Origin: Acanthosepion lycidas | Lineage: Eukaryota > Mollusca > Cephalopoda > Sepiida > Sepiidae | Length of the DNA stretch: 64,000 nt | Direction: 5' to 3' | NCBI GenBank assembly: GCA_963932145.1 | Contig: OZ010573.1 | Coordinates: forward strand, 25,356,334-25,420,333 | Shown: in pieces, positions 23,957-34,190 of the stretch | Numbering within the stretch: position 1 is the first letter of the stretch | How the letters are laid out: every line of letters begins with the position of its first letter | Made by a program: the position numbers and the translations under genes | The notes under the pieces: model-generated | Told to the model about the DNA's origin: nothing | What the model saw: only the letters and a program-made list of their open reading frames with translations | The model's database searches: none

Positions 23957-24015
23957 GTGAAAAAGTTTACTTGGGACGCGTTTCCTTCTTCAGGACTTCA
24001 TCGGACTAAACTTAT
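23957..24015 (-). ncRNA. Decayed Penelope-type hammerhead motif
   Basis: On the minus strand: AAGTTTA (stem I), CCGATGA (24004-23998), a short hairpin, then GAAACGCGTC (GAAA at 23984-23981) and TAAACTT closing stem I. GAAACGCGTC is the classic short stem III plus cleavage triplet of Penelope-type ribozymes. U4 of the core is C here and stem II is poor, so activity is doubtful. (TA)n lies just downstream on that strand. Confidence 0.45.
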
Positions 24016-24110
24016 TATGTTGGTACGACTATACATGTGCACGAACGAGGGATGCTAGGGATTTTAGAATCTTTTATAATTTATTTGTTTTTTGTAGAAA
24101 TATATATATA

Positions 24111-24328
24111 TTATAATTTATCATATAGACAAAACCATTTTACTCACTACAAAGATGCAAATTCGTTTCAGTACATTCAAACTGCACTTTGACGGGTGAG
24201 AATCGAAAATGATTTTAGAAAATGATCATTTTCGATTCTCACCCGTCGAAGTACAGTTGGAATGCACTGAAACGAATTTGCATCTTTGTAGTGAGTAAAA
24301 TGGTTTTGTCTATATGATAAAAATTATA
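24111..24328. mobile_element. Large foldback element, arms of about 100 bp
   Basis: Left arm about 24111-24209, right arm about 24228-24328, nearly complementary throughout. Each arm holds a hammerhead-shaped fold. On the plus strand: CTCAC (24238-24242), CCGTCGA (24243-24249), AGTAC/GCACT stem II, GAAA (24269-24272), ACGAA/TTTGT stem III, UA, then GTGAG (24291-24295) closing stem I. The helices are intact but the core reads CCGUCGA instead of CUGANGA. The sequence after the right arm (to about 24430) resembles that after the ribozyme at 43372 (GAGCCCTCTTTT, GTGAACGTTG and TTTTCATC steps). Confidence 0.75.
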
Positions 24329-24431
24329 ATAAATAAATAAATAATTATCGCTCTGCTATCGGTGTAGAGCCCTCTTTTCGATTATTGTTGTGAACGTTGA
24401 ATTTATATATTACTTTAGTTTTCATCACATC

Positions 24432-24476
<45 letters not shown>
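24432..24476. repeat. (TG)n(TA)n microsatellite
   Basis: Simple repeat at the downstream end of the foldback element. Confidence 0.95.
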
Positions 24477-24479
<3 letters not shown>

Positions 24480-24938
24480 ATCAAATATAATTACAGTCTG
24501 ACGGAATGATAGAAATAAGGAACAAATAGGAAAAGTTTATAAATCTCACATGCTTCACTTTTGGTAAAGCTCCACCAGAGAATGAAAAATGGAATCTACG
24601 AACTTGAGAGACTAACGTTAGAGCAACACTTTAAATTCACTTTTTATACAGAAATAAAACAGACCATATCTTCGATTTTATAAATGCCGACCTAATTAGA
24701 AAAGAACACAATTCTTTACGCAGAAAATACTTCGAGGGAGTTCTCATAGATGTTCTATCGTCTATAAACACACGTCACTCATACTTTATTATATGACCAA
24801 CTTTTATAGAATCCATACTTAAAGAGTCTGACATGTGTCTACTTAACCAGTGTGACATGAAAATACCCACTCTCACAAAACGTCCCCAAATAAACATGCA
24901 GACAACAATCAAACATGGATACCTATAGACACATACAG
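24477..24938. other. Spacer, no gene seen
   Basis: No recognised motif. Confidence 0.5.
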
Positions 24939-24939
24939 T

Positions 24940-25755
24940 GTGCGATGGGTAAATTGTTTATATTTTTAATTTCGCGCATGCGCGTTGTTCGTGTTTTTTG
25001 TTGACTGCACAATATAATAAGGTCAGTTGGGCACCGTCTGAGAGAAAAAGAACACTATTACGCAATTAAGCCTGTCAGTAATTTGGAAACTGCATGCTAT
25101 ACTGCTTGCCATTCGCACTGGAATCTCAAATACGAACATTTGGGGTATCAAGCTGAGAACAGTCCAGAAGATTCTGAAAGAGTTGGATGAGATATCAACA
25201 TCATGATGTTTGGAGTGATCACTAGTGGTGGTGACTTTATACCTCCATTCATTTTCACACAGGGCCTCAGATTCAAAACGGAGGCCTACATCAAGTGCCT
25301 TGATGAGGTAGTGGTGCCTTAGGTCAAGATAGTGACTACTAGAAGATCCTATGTCTGGCAACCGGATTCTGCACCAAGTCACACAAGCAGGAGAACCCAA
25401 GCATAGCTGTCAGACAATTTCACCCCTTCCTTCTGGCCACCTAAATGTGCAGACAGCAACCACATTGATTATTATGTGTCGGGCGCAGTTAAGCCAGAGA
25501 CTAACAAAACTCCTCGTAACACCGAAGATGAACTGAAGGCAAGGATTATAGCAGCAGTTACCAATTTAAGCAAGGAGACAGTCTAGAAGAGTTGCTGTAC
25601 GCTGTGGTTGAAGCAAATGGCAATTTTATTGAATATATTTACTATTAATTTAGTATTTCAATATATTTTTGTGTAATTTTAGTAAATATATCTGTTAAAA
25701 TGTATTTTTTTAAATTTGCGTAATTTAGACATTTTATCTATTCCAATGTGTGTGT
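24940..25755 (+). mobile_element. Mariner-like element, internally reduced
   Basis: Possible left terminus ACAGTGTGCGATGGGTAAAT at 24938-24957. A weak inverted match lies near 25725-25757. The interior codes for the catalytic half of a mariner-like transposase (next entry). At about 0.8 kb it is too short for a complete copy, so the N-terminal half has been lost. Confidence 0.5.
25065..25620 (+). pseudogene. Mariner-like transposase, catalytic half, dead
   Basis: Plus-strand translation with frame changes gives MMFGVITSGGDFIPPFIF, then EAYIKCLDEVVVP, YVWQPDSAPSHTSRRTQ (second catalytic Asp), FWPPKCADSNHIDYYV (third catalytic region, usually WPPxSPDxNPxDYYVW) and NKTPRNTEDELKARIIAAV. This is a mariner-related family distinct from the DD34D copy at 3587. 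The N-terminal half of apparently the same family occurs separately at 45970-46330 on the minus strand. Confidence 0.8.
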
Positions 25756-25983
25756 GTGTGTATATATATATAATATTCAAAGAGGATAAAATCCAGTTAC
25801 AGCTCTATGTACAAAACAGAGCACGAATATAATAAGGCTCAAACACTAATGTTTTTTTTTTCTTTTTAATACCCAGAGATATATTTTCTGTTTTCTTTTT
25901 GAATTTGTAGGTTTGATGAATTGGACCGTGATTAAGATTCCAATGTAATCGATTATAACCATGGAATATTAGTGGTTGTGCCT

Positions 25984-26019
<36 letters not shown>

Positions 26020-26040
26020 TTCTGTATGTATATATACCCG
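25756..26040. repeat. Simple repeats and AT-rich DNA
   Basis: (TG)n(TA)n at 25748-25774 and (TA)n at 25996-26020. A segment at 25776-25830 (CAAAGAGGATAAAATCC, then CAGAGC) resembles 32061-32105 in the foldback family, so this may be a truncated family member. Confidence 0.5.
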
Positions 26041-27464
26041 GAACAATAATGAAAGACAAAAAGCACGCAAAATGGGCTGTTGAGTATTGTTTAAATACAT
26101 TAGGCAAGAATATATCTAAAAAGATCCATATGGAATCCTTTCTGCTCGCTACATTCCTTTTTGTGAGAAGATTTTTCATAGTTTGTGTGATGTGAAATAT
26201 CCACTTTATTGTTGTATGCAATGTTAAAGTGATCTAATGACAGTCTCTTAGTTCGTCCATAATTTTATAAATCTTTTCATCAGTTCGACATCGAGCAATT
26301 TACAGTTTCACAAATATTCCAGTCTGAATCAAGATATATTAAGTACTTTTTAAATTTTCTTCATTTCGCGATGTATGTTATCATCGAACAGAAGAAGCTT
26401 GTCTTCAGCCAGAAACTTAGTATTCTTGTCTCATTCTAAATTTCAAAGTTTGTCGTAAGAATTCATACAAAACCTGTTCGAAAAGTATGCAACCATTTTT
26501 TAACATCTCCAGAACTGGTCTTTCGGCAAACCAATTATAAGGAACCTTACTACATTCGTCCGCCATATGGATGACAATAAACTACAACCGACAGCAATCT
26601 CCCTGATCAGGATATTTTAGGGAGCGTGAAACCACCTTCTAATTGCCAGATTTACCGTAACCCAGAGTGGTAGCACCTGTTTAGGGCCCCAACTATGGGC
26701 AAATGGTTGACCTTCAAACTAGGGTCAAAAGACTATGAAAGTATAAAACTACATTTTCATAGTAAAAATACCAGTGTTAAATTTTTGTAAATGAAATTAC
26801 TAGTCCTCTCAGGAAAATTACATTTTGGCATTGAAATTTCATTGAATGAGCTTGAGGACTGTGTGACCATCATATTCCTTATAAAAATACAGCTGGCCAT
26901 TCTTTACGTTTGTGTAGTAGTTTTACAACATTTTGCCTGGGTATGTCATCATTTTTGCAGTGAAGAATAGGCTTCTTGCAAATTTATTTTTACCGAAAGA
27001 GTAGACTGAAGTGGGAGGAATAAGTGTACTATAGATCAGGGGTAGTAATTTGCAGACGAGTAAGGTGCCATTGCCCTAGGTAGGTTTTTTTCGGTAAAAA
27101 AAAGTCGTCTAGTTCTTATTCTTTTATATGCTGCCGAACACAGCGTTACATTGCTCTGTCAGTTTTATGTGTCGTGATTTCAGTTGTCGTCGCTACCAAA
27201 TTTTGTAATTGAGTGCATTTAAATCTAAAATATGACATTCCTTTTTATAATGAGAAAAACACAACACGGAATTTCCTAATAATTCCAGTATTTTCGTGTT
27301 CCACTTTGTGGACAATCTGACATTTCTACTGTCGAAATCTAGGACAAAATTCTCCTGATAATCTTATTCCTTGTTAAGTGCTGTAAATATTTGACGTTAT
27401 GCCACTTGAAAGATGATTAAATGCCTATTTATCAGTAGTCTTTCTCATTTTGTTACTAACACTG
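26041..27464. other. Anonymous DNA, no gene seen
   Basis: Mixed AT-rich sequence with short frames. CTGATGA occurs on the minus strand near 26280, but no GAAA with supporting stems follows. Confidence 0.45.
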
Positions 27465-27990
27465 ATTAAGACACGATTCTTCTATGTGCCTTGCTTCTCT
27501 AGAACGTTGGCGATCATGTCTCTCAACAATTTCTTATCCTTTGAATCTCTTAGTAAATTTTAATTTTTTGCCATTTTCTCCCAAACCCTCTTATGCACAA
27601 GCTCGTTAAGTAGGTTACCCATTGTTTCCTCTATCACTCTTCCCTTCAATATACCCTATGGGTATCAAATTTTCCAAGCCCCTTTTCCTTAGACATTTGA
27701 ACTCTTTCCATTTTCTCTAAAAATGTCATAATTGCTTGCATGTTAAGTTAATGATATTCTCAACATACTTCTTTGAAGCACACTACTATTGCTTCAATTC
27801 TCTCTTCATCTGTAAGGAGATTGTCCAGCATTCATTGCCATTATAGGAAGACTGATATCACGTAAGTTTGGTACTCTTTTCTTTGTTTCTGTTGCTTCAA
27901 GTCTCTTCTTCATATCTGAGGTGATTGTCCAGCATTCACTGCCATATACGAGGACTCATATTACATAACAGTTCAGTAGCAGCGTTTAAT
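27465..27990 (-). pseudogene. LINE 3' end, antisense, partly duplicated
   Basis: Same family as 6195. On the minus strand VYGSECWTITSDMKKRLEA occurs once, and NECWTISLQM-like sequence occurs again about 120 bases on, so the hallmark block is present twice. The distal end matches the RAMI.HVLKG.GT region (GAACGTTGGCGATCATG on the plus strand). The copy is degenerate. Confidence 0.7.
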
Positions 27991-28420
27991 GGAAAATTAA
28001 ATGGAAAACGTTTCCAGGAGTTTCATAAATAATTTTTTTTCACTTCCCTCCCAAGCAAGGCGATAAAGCCACTGAGATGGAAGGAATTATTGAGAGTGAA
28101 AAGAAACTTAATAAGGAAAAGGGAAAATAAAAGAACAGAATCCGGGAAGACAGAAGATAACGATTTTTATCGCATTTAAATTTTTGAAGAACGTATTGCA
28201 TATAAAATCATCTTTTTTCTCATCTTTTAGAAATTATAAAATTGATAAGAAGTCCTAAAAAATACATTTCTTTTGATCTCTGCCAAATAGAGAACATAAA
28301 TGAAGTTCAAGGAAAAGTTTATATACCATCCAATTCTTTATATTTGCTCGATGCAACTTTTACAGAAATAAATAATAAAACCTACTAGAGTCTTTACAGA
28401 AAGAATTATCGTGAGAGCTG
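27991..28420. other. AT-rich spacer, no gene seen
   Basis: Nothing recognised. Confidence 0.5.
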
Positions 28421-28665
28421 ATGATCTCCGGATCGGTGTCTACGAGAAATAAATAATGATCTCTGGAGAGATCTCTACGCGAAATAAGTAATGATCTCCG
28501 TATCGATGTCTATGAGAAATAAGTAATGATCTCCGTATCGATGTCTATGAGAAATAAGTAATGATCTCCGGGTCGGTGTCTATGGGAAATAAGTAATGAT
28601 CTCCGGAGAGATCTCTACTGGAAACAAGTAATGATCGCCGAGATAATCGTTACCGAAATTTACTC
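28421..28665. repeat. 35-bp minisatellite, 7 copies
   Basis: ATGATCTCCG recurs at 28421, 28456, 28491, 28526, 28561, 28596 and 28631 (the last as ATGATCGCCG), with a strict 35-bp period. Copies alternate between TATCGATGTCTATGAGAAAT and GAGAGATCTCTACGCGAAAT types. Not related in sequence to the giant 35-bp array. Confidence 0.95.
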
Positions 28666-28875
28666 CGTTGAAAGTTTCACCTTAAAATAATTGTCATCCA
28701 ACATTTCTTTACAAATGATTCCTGGATAGTTTTTGAGCGGTTTACCCAAACCTAACTAAACATTAGAATTTGTTTTTGAAAGGCATCGTGCTCAGACCGA
28801 AAACTTATCAAAGTCCACTTCGTGTTGACAAAATCATAATAAAACTATTTTAATGTCATTTCCCAATTCATATTA

Positions 28876-29596
28876 CAATGAGTCCCCCTTATTTGTGGGG
28901 GGTTAGGGACCAAAACCGACCGCGAATAGTTAAAATCCGCGAAAACTTGTAACCCCCATAAAAGTGGTTATAAGTACTTATTTTGATTGTTAAAACCCCA
29001 TATGTCTTAAACTTTCATCCTAAACACTTTAGAAACATTTCAGACCCTTCTAAAATCATTTTTTAAAAATTGGTATTCGTGACCATACACTTGGCGTAAA
29101 TTTTCCTTCATTTGTACAATAACCGTTTTTAATTAAACAACTATGGAAAATACTGTATAAAATATGTGTAACAAGACATCAAATATAAGTTTAAAACATT
29201 TTCTAAAAACAGAACCGTGATGATGTCCCCAGACTTAGCATAAGCCACTTTTAAAACCCCAGCCGCAGCCCCTAACAAAGAACAAAACCCAAGCACTACG
29301 CATGTTTCTGCGTTTACTTTTTCACAATGATGTACAATTCTGCCAATTTTTACCATAAAAATGAACTGTTATGTTTTAAGTCACTTAAATAACAGGAAAA
29401 TAATACAAGAATATTTTAAATATTAAATTCTTAAAATACACGAATCGAGGGAGTTCTCGGCGAATAATTTGAACTCTTCAGAAAAACACGTGAATATCCG
29501 GGGTTTACGCGAATAACAAGTACATATCTACTAAAGAAAAATCCGTGAATGTGTGAAGTCGCGAATTCTGAAACGCGCATAGGCGGGGGCTCACTG
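28876..29596. mobile_element. Pogo/Tigger-like non-autonomous element, 721 bp
   Basis: The left end is CAATGAGTCCCCCTTATTTG. The right end on the other strand is CAGTGAGCCCCCGCCTATGC. TA flanks both ends (28874-28875 and 29597-29598). Subterminal CCGCGAA repeats are present on both sides. The ends resemble those of the mammalian MER2/Tigger group (CAGTAGTCCCCCCTTATCCG). A 71-codon minus-strand frame inside matches no transposase. Confidence 0.75.
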
Positions 29597-30109
29597 TACT
29601 TGTTTTAATTTTTAACGATTAATTTAAAGGTTTTAAAATCCATTTTTAATAACTTTTTAAAACTTCCTGAATATCATTGATCTGATCGCATGACATAAGC
29701 TCTATTCAAACAAAGATTGTTATTTTTTTTTTTTCATATTAAACCCTTGTTTAAAATATGATTTTAAACAAGACCCGCCTGTGCATAAGGGTTTACGTCC
29801 ATATCCGGTTGAAACGCCGTTTCTCGCAAGACCACCGAAGTTAGTTAACATCGGGCCTGGTCAGTACGCAAGTGGGCGACCCCTTGGGAATAAAAGAGGC
29901 TGTAAGCTTTGATGTGTGTGCAGTGTTGCATATCGAAGAGCCGTTTTCCAGTTCCAGTCGGGTTCGTTATATTCATTTAGGCGCAAATGCCATTGTGAAA
30001 GGTATAAAGCCGCTCTTCCCCCCCAGTTATGGATTAATTAGTAGGATTTGTATATCCCCTCCCACAAAAATACCTTGCCACAGCAAAAGGAACAGAAACC
30101 GGAAGAGTT
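29597..30109. other. Spacer, no gene seen
   Basis: A 79-codon frame at 29872-30111 uses a non-ATG start and has no recognisable domain. Confidence 0.45.
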
Positions 30110-30360
30110 GAGTTACTAAAAAGGGAATTAACTGAAACTGAGATATCCCGAAAAGGCATGGCACGTGGAAGTAGAACAATCTACACCCAGTGGACTAAAT
30201 AAAGCGTTCGGTTTGAAATTCTAACGTATATCAATGAAGAAGACCAGAGTATGCAACGGCCGAAAGGTCGTGAATATGTCAATAAAGTTAGGGACAACAG
30301 TCCGAACAATATACATTGTGTAAATAGTTCCAATAACTCATCTCAGAAATATAGATACAA
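30110..30360 (+). repeat. Dispersed repeat, GGACAAcAGTCCGAA family, copy 1
   Basis: Shares GGCACGTGGAAGTAGAACAA, TGGACTAAATAAAGCG, GAAGAAGACCAGAG, GGCCGAAAGGT and ACAACAGTCCGAACAAT with copies at 32540 (minus), 32885, 47980 and 48780 (minus). Length is about 200-250 bp. No coding capacity. It may be a SINE or a LINE 3' tail. Confidence 0.7.
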
Positions 30361-30611
30361 CTATACTTATATATTGATAACTTGTTTGTTTTATAAATGA
30401 TACTTTAATCTTCGGTTTAGAAATTCTCTTGACCCCTTACATCTTAGTCGCCTTGCTTGAGTTGAAATGATAATTTAAAAAAAAAAAAAAAAAAGTACAT
30501 CCATTCAAACATATGCACTTGGCTTGTCTGGCATTAGGTTGCAAGTACAGAGCTTCTAGTGACCACGGAACTCGATACAGAGTGGTAACGATCTTCTGGA
30601 AAATGTGTTGA

Positions 30612-30663
<52 letters not shown>

Positions 30664-31663
30664 TAGCAGCATAGTCCGGCGTTGCCCGTGCTTGATTCAA
30701 AAATCGTACGACTCGTAGATCAATCGATATCACTTGACTTAAAATATTTTTGCCCTTCCTTGCCTTTAAAGGAGTGCCCTTTGCCGTGCTGATGTTGCTA
30801 CATGCCTTACTTCTTGCCTATCTAACACTGCGAATTTTTTCTATGCTCTACATTAAAAATTAAAAAAAAAAGTAAAGTAGAGTAATCTGCCATGCAGATT
30901 TAAATTTTTCCCACTTGTGACAAATGCAGCTATGGATTATTATTTTTTTTTTTTGAATGCTAGTTAAAATTCGTGTAAGTCAGCTGTTGGCTCTCATGCT
31001 GGCCAATAGAATCTTCCTGCCTATTCGTGGCAGCCAGCTATAGGCTCTCACTCTGGCCAGTACAAAATAGCCGCAAACTACATGAAAACAGCCGTAGAAG
31101 CATTAAAAAAATCGATTATTTCCACTATCGATGGGAGCTGGAAAATGCAAAGTCGGTCTTGGCCTTCCCACTAACTTGGAGCATGTGCATGTAAATTTTG
31201 GTGCAAATCCGTCGAAAATTGCGGCCGTGCATTCGTTACGCACATCCTGCCTTTTATAGATAGAGATAACTGACTTGAAATAGGTTATAATCTAATTTCT
31301 ATAACGATAGTTAAAGTAAAAATTATCATGTTCATATACGTAAAGCGAATCCCGTCTTACCTCGCTGATTTTGTTGAAATAAATTCCTTTTCTTATGACG
31401 CTGATTTCTCGGCAGAACAAAGCATATATTGGATTTTTCAGCGCCTCCACGTCGATACCGAATGTGATACAAGGCTAGATTAAAGTGGGTTTAATGGCAT
31501 TACTGTGGAAAAATTACTGGAGACCCCTCAACACTTCACTATTTGGAGATGCCTCAGTCGCCAAGTAATGACCTCAGCACCCACCAGAAAAGAGAGGTAC
31601 TATGTCCCTTTGAAGCTGGAGCTAAATATTATTTTGAAACTACCCCAGCCGTAGCCGGGAAAA

Positions 31664-31701
<38 letters not shown>

Positions 31702-31960
31702 CTACAAACGTTATTTTAGTGGGTACACGTGTTTGAAAAGTCTATTCGTTTTTATTTTCAAACAGTGAAATTAACGTCTACAAGCCTAGAGAATCGAACG
31801 TTGCCTTAAAGAATGTCTACCTCTCTTTTGATATTCTAAGCGGGCAAAAGCTGATTTCATTGTTTTTGGACAAATACCAACGGCTATCCAAACGCATGAA
31901 ATCACTAAAATAGTGTTTAGTGTAATAAGAAATCGTGACGGACAAAAAAAAACATTAAAT

Positions 31961-31965
<5 letters not shown>
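30361..31965. other. Repeat-rich spacer without genes
   Basis: Contains a poly-A run near 30478-30494, (TA)n at 30616-30660 and (TA)n at 31671-31699. The segment next to the first (TA)n (AGCATAGTCCGGCGTTGCCC) and the one before the second (CCCAGCCGTAGCCGGG) look like ends of dispersed repeats, which I cannot name. Confidence 0.5.
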
Positions 31966-32026
<61 letters not shown>

Positions 32027-32140
32027 GTTATAAGGAACTTGGTAAACCGAATTGGTAAATCCAAAGAGGATGAAATCCTGAGAGCTCAATGTTAGGACAG
32101 AGCTAATATGTAATGAAAAACAAATCACTTTAATGTACCA

Positions 32141-32197
32141 TTACGATAATTTATTTCACCTAAATCCTTTTTTTAAGGATTCAGGATCATCAGGTAA
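32141..32197 (-). ncRNA. Hammerhead ribozyme motif, minus-strand arm
   Basis: Minus strand: TTAC (32197-32194), CTGATGA (32193-32187), long stem II hairpin, GAAA (32157-32154), ATA-AAT-TAT stem III, UC cleavage site (C at 32145), GTAA closing stem I (32144-32141). Sequence and fold match the plus-strand partner. The first stem II pair (10.1-11.1) is U-U, which may lower activity. Confidence 0.7.
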
Positions 32198-32241
32198 ATC
32201 TTCCAACAACGAAATTTCGTTTCATTTCGTTGTTGGAAGAT

Positions 32242-32297
32242 TTACCTGATGATCCTGAATCCTTAAAAAAGGATTTAGGTGAAATAAATTATCGTAA
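32242..32297 (+). ncRNA. Hammerhead ribozyme motif, plus-strand arm
   Basis: TTAC (32242-32245), CTGATGA (32246-32252), stem II of 11 pairs from CCTGAATCCTT and AAGGATTTAGG with an AAAA loop, GAAA (32281-32284), stem III ATA/TAT with loop AAT, cleavage after C at 32293, GTAA (32294-32297) pairing with TTAC. All conserved core bases (CUGANGA, GAAA, UH) are present. Stem I is only 4 pairs before an internal loop, and the 10.1-11.1 pair is U-U. Confidence 0.72.
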
Positions 32298-32329
32298 TGG
32301 TACATTAAAGTGATTTGTTTTTCATTACA

Positions 32330-32374
<45 letters not shown>

Positions 32375-32445
32375 CACAAACACACACTGGCCATTGCAAT
32401 GGGCGTGAAACCAGGGTCACAAACTCACATCAATCCAACTAAATA

Positions 32446-32525
32446 TTAGGTTGGTGCAAAAATAATGCCGTTTTCTCACATAGTAACATATGTGAGAAAA
32501 CGACATTATTTTTGCACCAACCTAA
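32446..32525. mobile_element. Palindromic mariner MITE, 80 bp
   Basis: Same ends as the copy at 8441, flanked by TA (32444-32445 and 32526-32527). Arms pair with a single mismatch around a GTAACA loop. The interior differs from the 101-bp copy after the first 22 bases, so it is a different subfamily. Its length equals that of human MADE1. Confidence 0.95.
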
Positions 32526-32539
32526 TATATATTTTTCTG

Positions 32540-32710
32540 AGATGATGTATATGTACACTATTTACATTATTCGGACTACTGTCCTCATCTTTGTTGCCAT
32601 ATTTATCACGTTGTACGCTCCAGTCTTCTTCAGGTGGTTGGAATGTAGAGCTGAACACTTTATTTCGCTCGCTGGGATAGACTGTTCTAGTTCCACGTGC
32701 CATGTCTAAT
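32540..32710 (-). repeat. Dispersed repeat, copy 2 (minus)
   Basis: Minus-strand match to the family at 30110: GGCACGTGGAACTAGAACAG, GAAATAAAGTGTTCAG, TGAAGAAGACTGGAGCGTAC, GGCAACAAAGATGAGGACAG. The plus-strand complement ATTCGGACTACTGTCCTC is at about 32568. Confidence 0.8.
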
Positions 32711-32884
32711 GGATGTTAGTTATCAGTTATCTCTTGTTAATTCACCTCTCCAAGTTCTCCACTGCCTTAACTTAAGTATTGAACTCACAACTCTTAGGAT
32801 CCTGTCACTGGATCTAACCAACGCCTTTATCCACTGTGACGTGTGTCCTTAAGGACATCTGTGTATGAATTTCTGGGACTTATA

Positions 32885-32945
32885 AACTTAATGGCAACAA
32901 AGATGAGGACAATAGTTCGAATAATGTAAATAGTTATATAAACTA
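32885..32945 (+). repeat. Dispersed repeat, copy 3, 3' end only
   Basis: GGCAACAAAGATGAGGACAA then TAGTTCGAATAATGTAAATAG. Only the terminal segment of the family is present, inverted relative to the nearby copy 2. Confidence 0.8.
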
Positions 32946-33059
32946 ATAAATAAGCAACACTCTACAGGTGATAACTATCAATATCACTAAACCTGGAAAA
33001 CCACCGAAAACGGTTTCCTCTTTCCCTCCACCCCTCCCCCGCCAGAATCACTCAGTGAG

Positions 33060-33430
33060 ATATATATATATATATATATATATTTAAACCTAGAGAGCCA
33101 GACAAACCTACCAAGGTTTCACCTAAGCGGATCCCTGACAATACGCTTAGATGAACCCTTGGTAGGTTTGTCTGGCTCTCTAGGTTTAACTAGGTCTGCT
33201 CTACTTACGGTACTGAGCACTTTATTTAGTTGTTTTCCGTACTCGTATCGGGGATTTTTTTCTTTGGGCTTTGGACTTGCATGTCAGACGATTATTTTCA
33301 GCTAACGTACATGTTCTTGGTTCTTTCTTTTTTATACCTTTTTTTTTCCCCTTTGGTATTGGTTTGATTATTTGCAAGGTTTTCTGGACGAGTATAATTT
33401 CTTATACTTATAAGATTATTATTACTACTA
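33060..33430 (-). mobile_element. Foldback-family element next to (TA)n
   Basis: (TA)n at 33060-33083, then inverted arms of about 48 bp (33086-33134 and 33138-33187, with AACCTAGAGAGCCAGACAAA and complement). A decayed hammerhead-like core lies at the centre (CTGACAA on the plus strand). The family box is at 33196-33223 on the minus strand, followed by a body to about 33430. The body (GACGATTATTTTCAGCTAAC, TACATGTTCTTGGTTCTTTC) is shared in reverse with 60300-60480, so the two loci are copies of one element. Confidence 0.75.
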
Positions 33431-33600
33431 CTAATATCTATCTATCTATCTATATATATATATATATATCGCCCACTAACGCTTGGTTTGGAGATTTCAT
33501 TGAAGCGTGAAACTTTCAGTCTCAATGTAGTGTTGATTCTTATGTCCTCACTGTTTCTATCTATAAAGGCTCTCTCTGGGATTGAGCACCCTAGCCCTAG
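33431..33600 (-). repeat. Second foldback-family fragment beside (TA)n
   Basis: (TATC)n(TA)n at 33437-33470, then sequence ending with a GGTGCTCAATCCCAGAGAGA box (minus strand, about 33594-33568). Box and (TA)n follow the family order on the minus strand, but no convincing hammerhead core remains. Confidence 0.5.
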
Positions 33601-33835
33601 ATATATAGCAAGTTTTAAGCACATAAACACACACGTAAATTCCTAAGTTGAAATTGTTTACGATTAGACGCTCTTCTAAAAGATAAATGTTTTGTTTTGA
33701 TATGGAGTGCATGAAGCATTCAAACAGTTCTTTTATTATTGACTATATACTATATGTTGCATAACTGCATATTCTGTTCTCATCAGCATCTTCTGGTCAG
33801 TGTTACTCCGACTACCCCCTCTTGTGCGTCACGCT
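33601..33835. other. Spacer, no gene seen
   Basis: Nothing recognised. Confidence 0.5.
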
Positions 33836-34190
33836 TTTTTTTATTTCTTTTCTTTTTTTATTTCTTTTCTTTTTTTATTTCTTTTCTTTTTTTTATTTCT
33901 TTTCTTTTTTTTATTTCTTTTCTTTTTTTTATTTCTTTTCTTTTTTTTATTTCTTTTCTTTTTTTTATTTCTTTTCTTTTTTTATTTCTTTTCTTTTTTT
34001 ATTTCTTTTCTTTTTTTATTTCTTTTCTTTTTTTATTTCTTTTCTTTTTTTATTTCTTTTCTTTTTTTATTTCTTTTCTTTTTTTATTTCTTTTCTTTTT
34101 TTATTTCTTTTCTTTTTTTATTTCTTTTCTTTTTTTATTTCTTTTCTTTTTTTATTTCTTTTCTTTTATTATTTCTTTTATTATTGCAAC
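33836..34190. repeat. T-rich 19/20-bp minisatellite
   Basis: TTTTTTATTTCTTTTCTTT units of 19 or 20 bp, about 18 copies. No stop codons on the plus strand, hence spurious long Phe-rich frames in all three phases. Confidence 0.95.

Larger units (their letters stand above)
31966..32371. mobile_element. Foldback element with a hammerhead on each strand, between (TA)n tracts
   Basis: (TA)n at 31966-32020 and 32336-32371 bound the element. Inverted arms of about 95 bp (about 32112-32208 and 32228-32330) differ by a few bases. The family box appears as GAGAGCTCAATGTTAGGACA at about 32080. Both arms carry the same full hammerhead consensus, given as separate entries. Confidence 0.85.

Noticed and set aside
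26270-26300. Hammerhead at a minus-strand CTGATGA
   Set aside because: No GAAA at the proper place and no stem II or III pairing.
28421-28665. Relation between this 35-bp array and the giant 35-bp array
   Set aside because: Only the period is equal. The sequences are unrelated.
29141-29356. 71-codon hydrophobic minus-strand frame inside the pogo-like element
   Set aside because: It lies wholly inside a non-autonomous element, resembles no transposase and is short enough to be chance.
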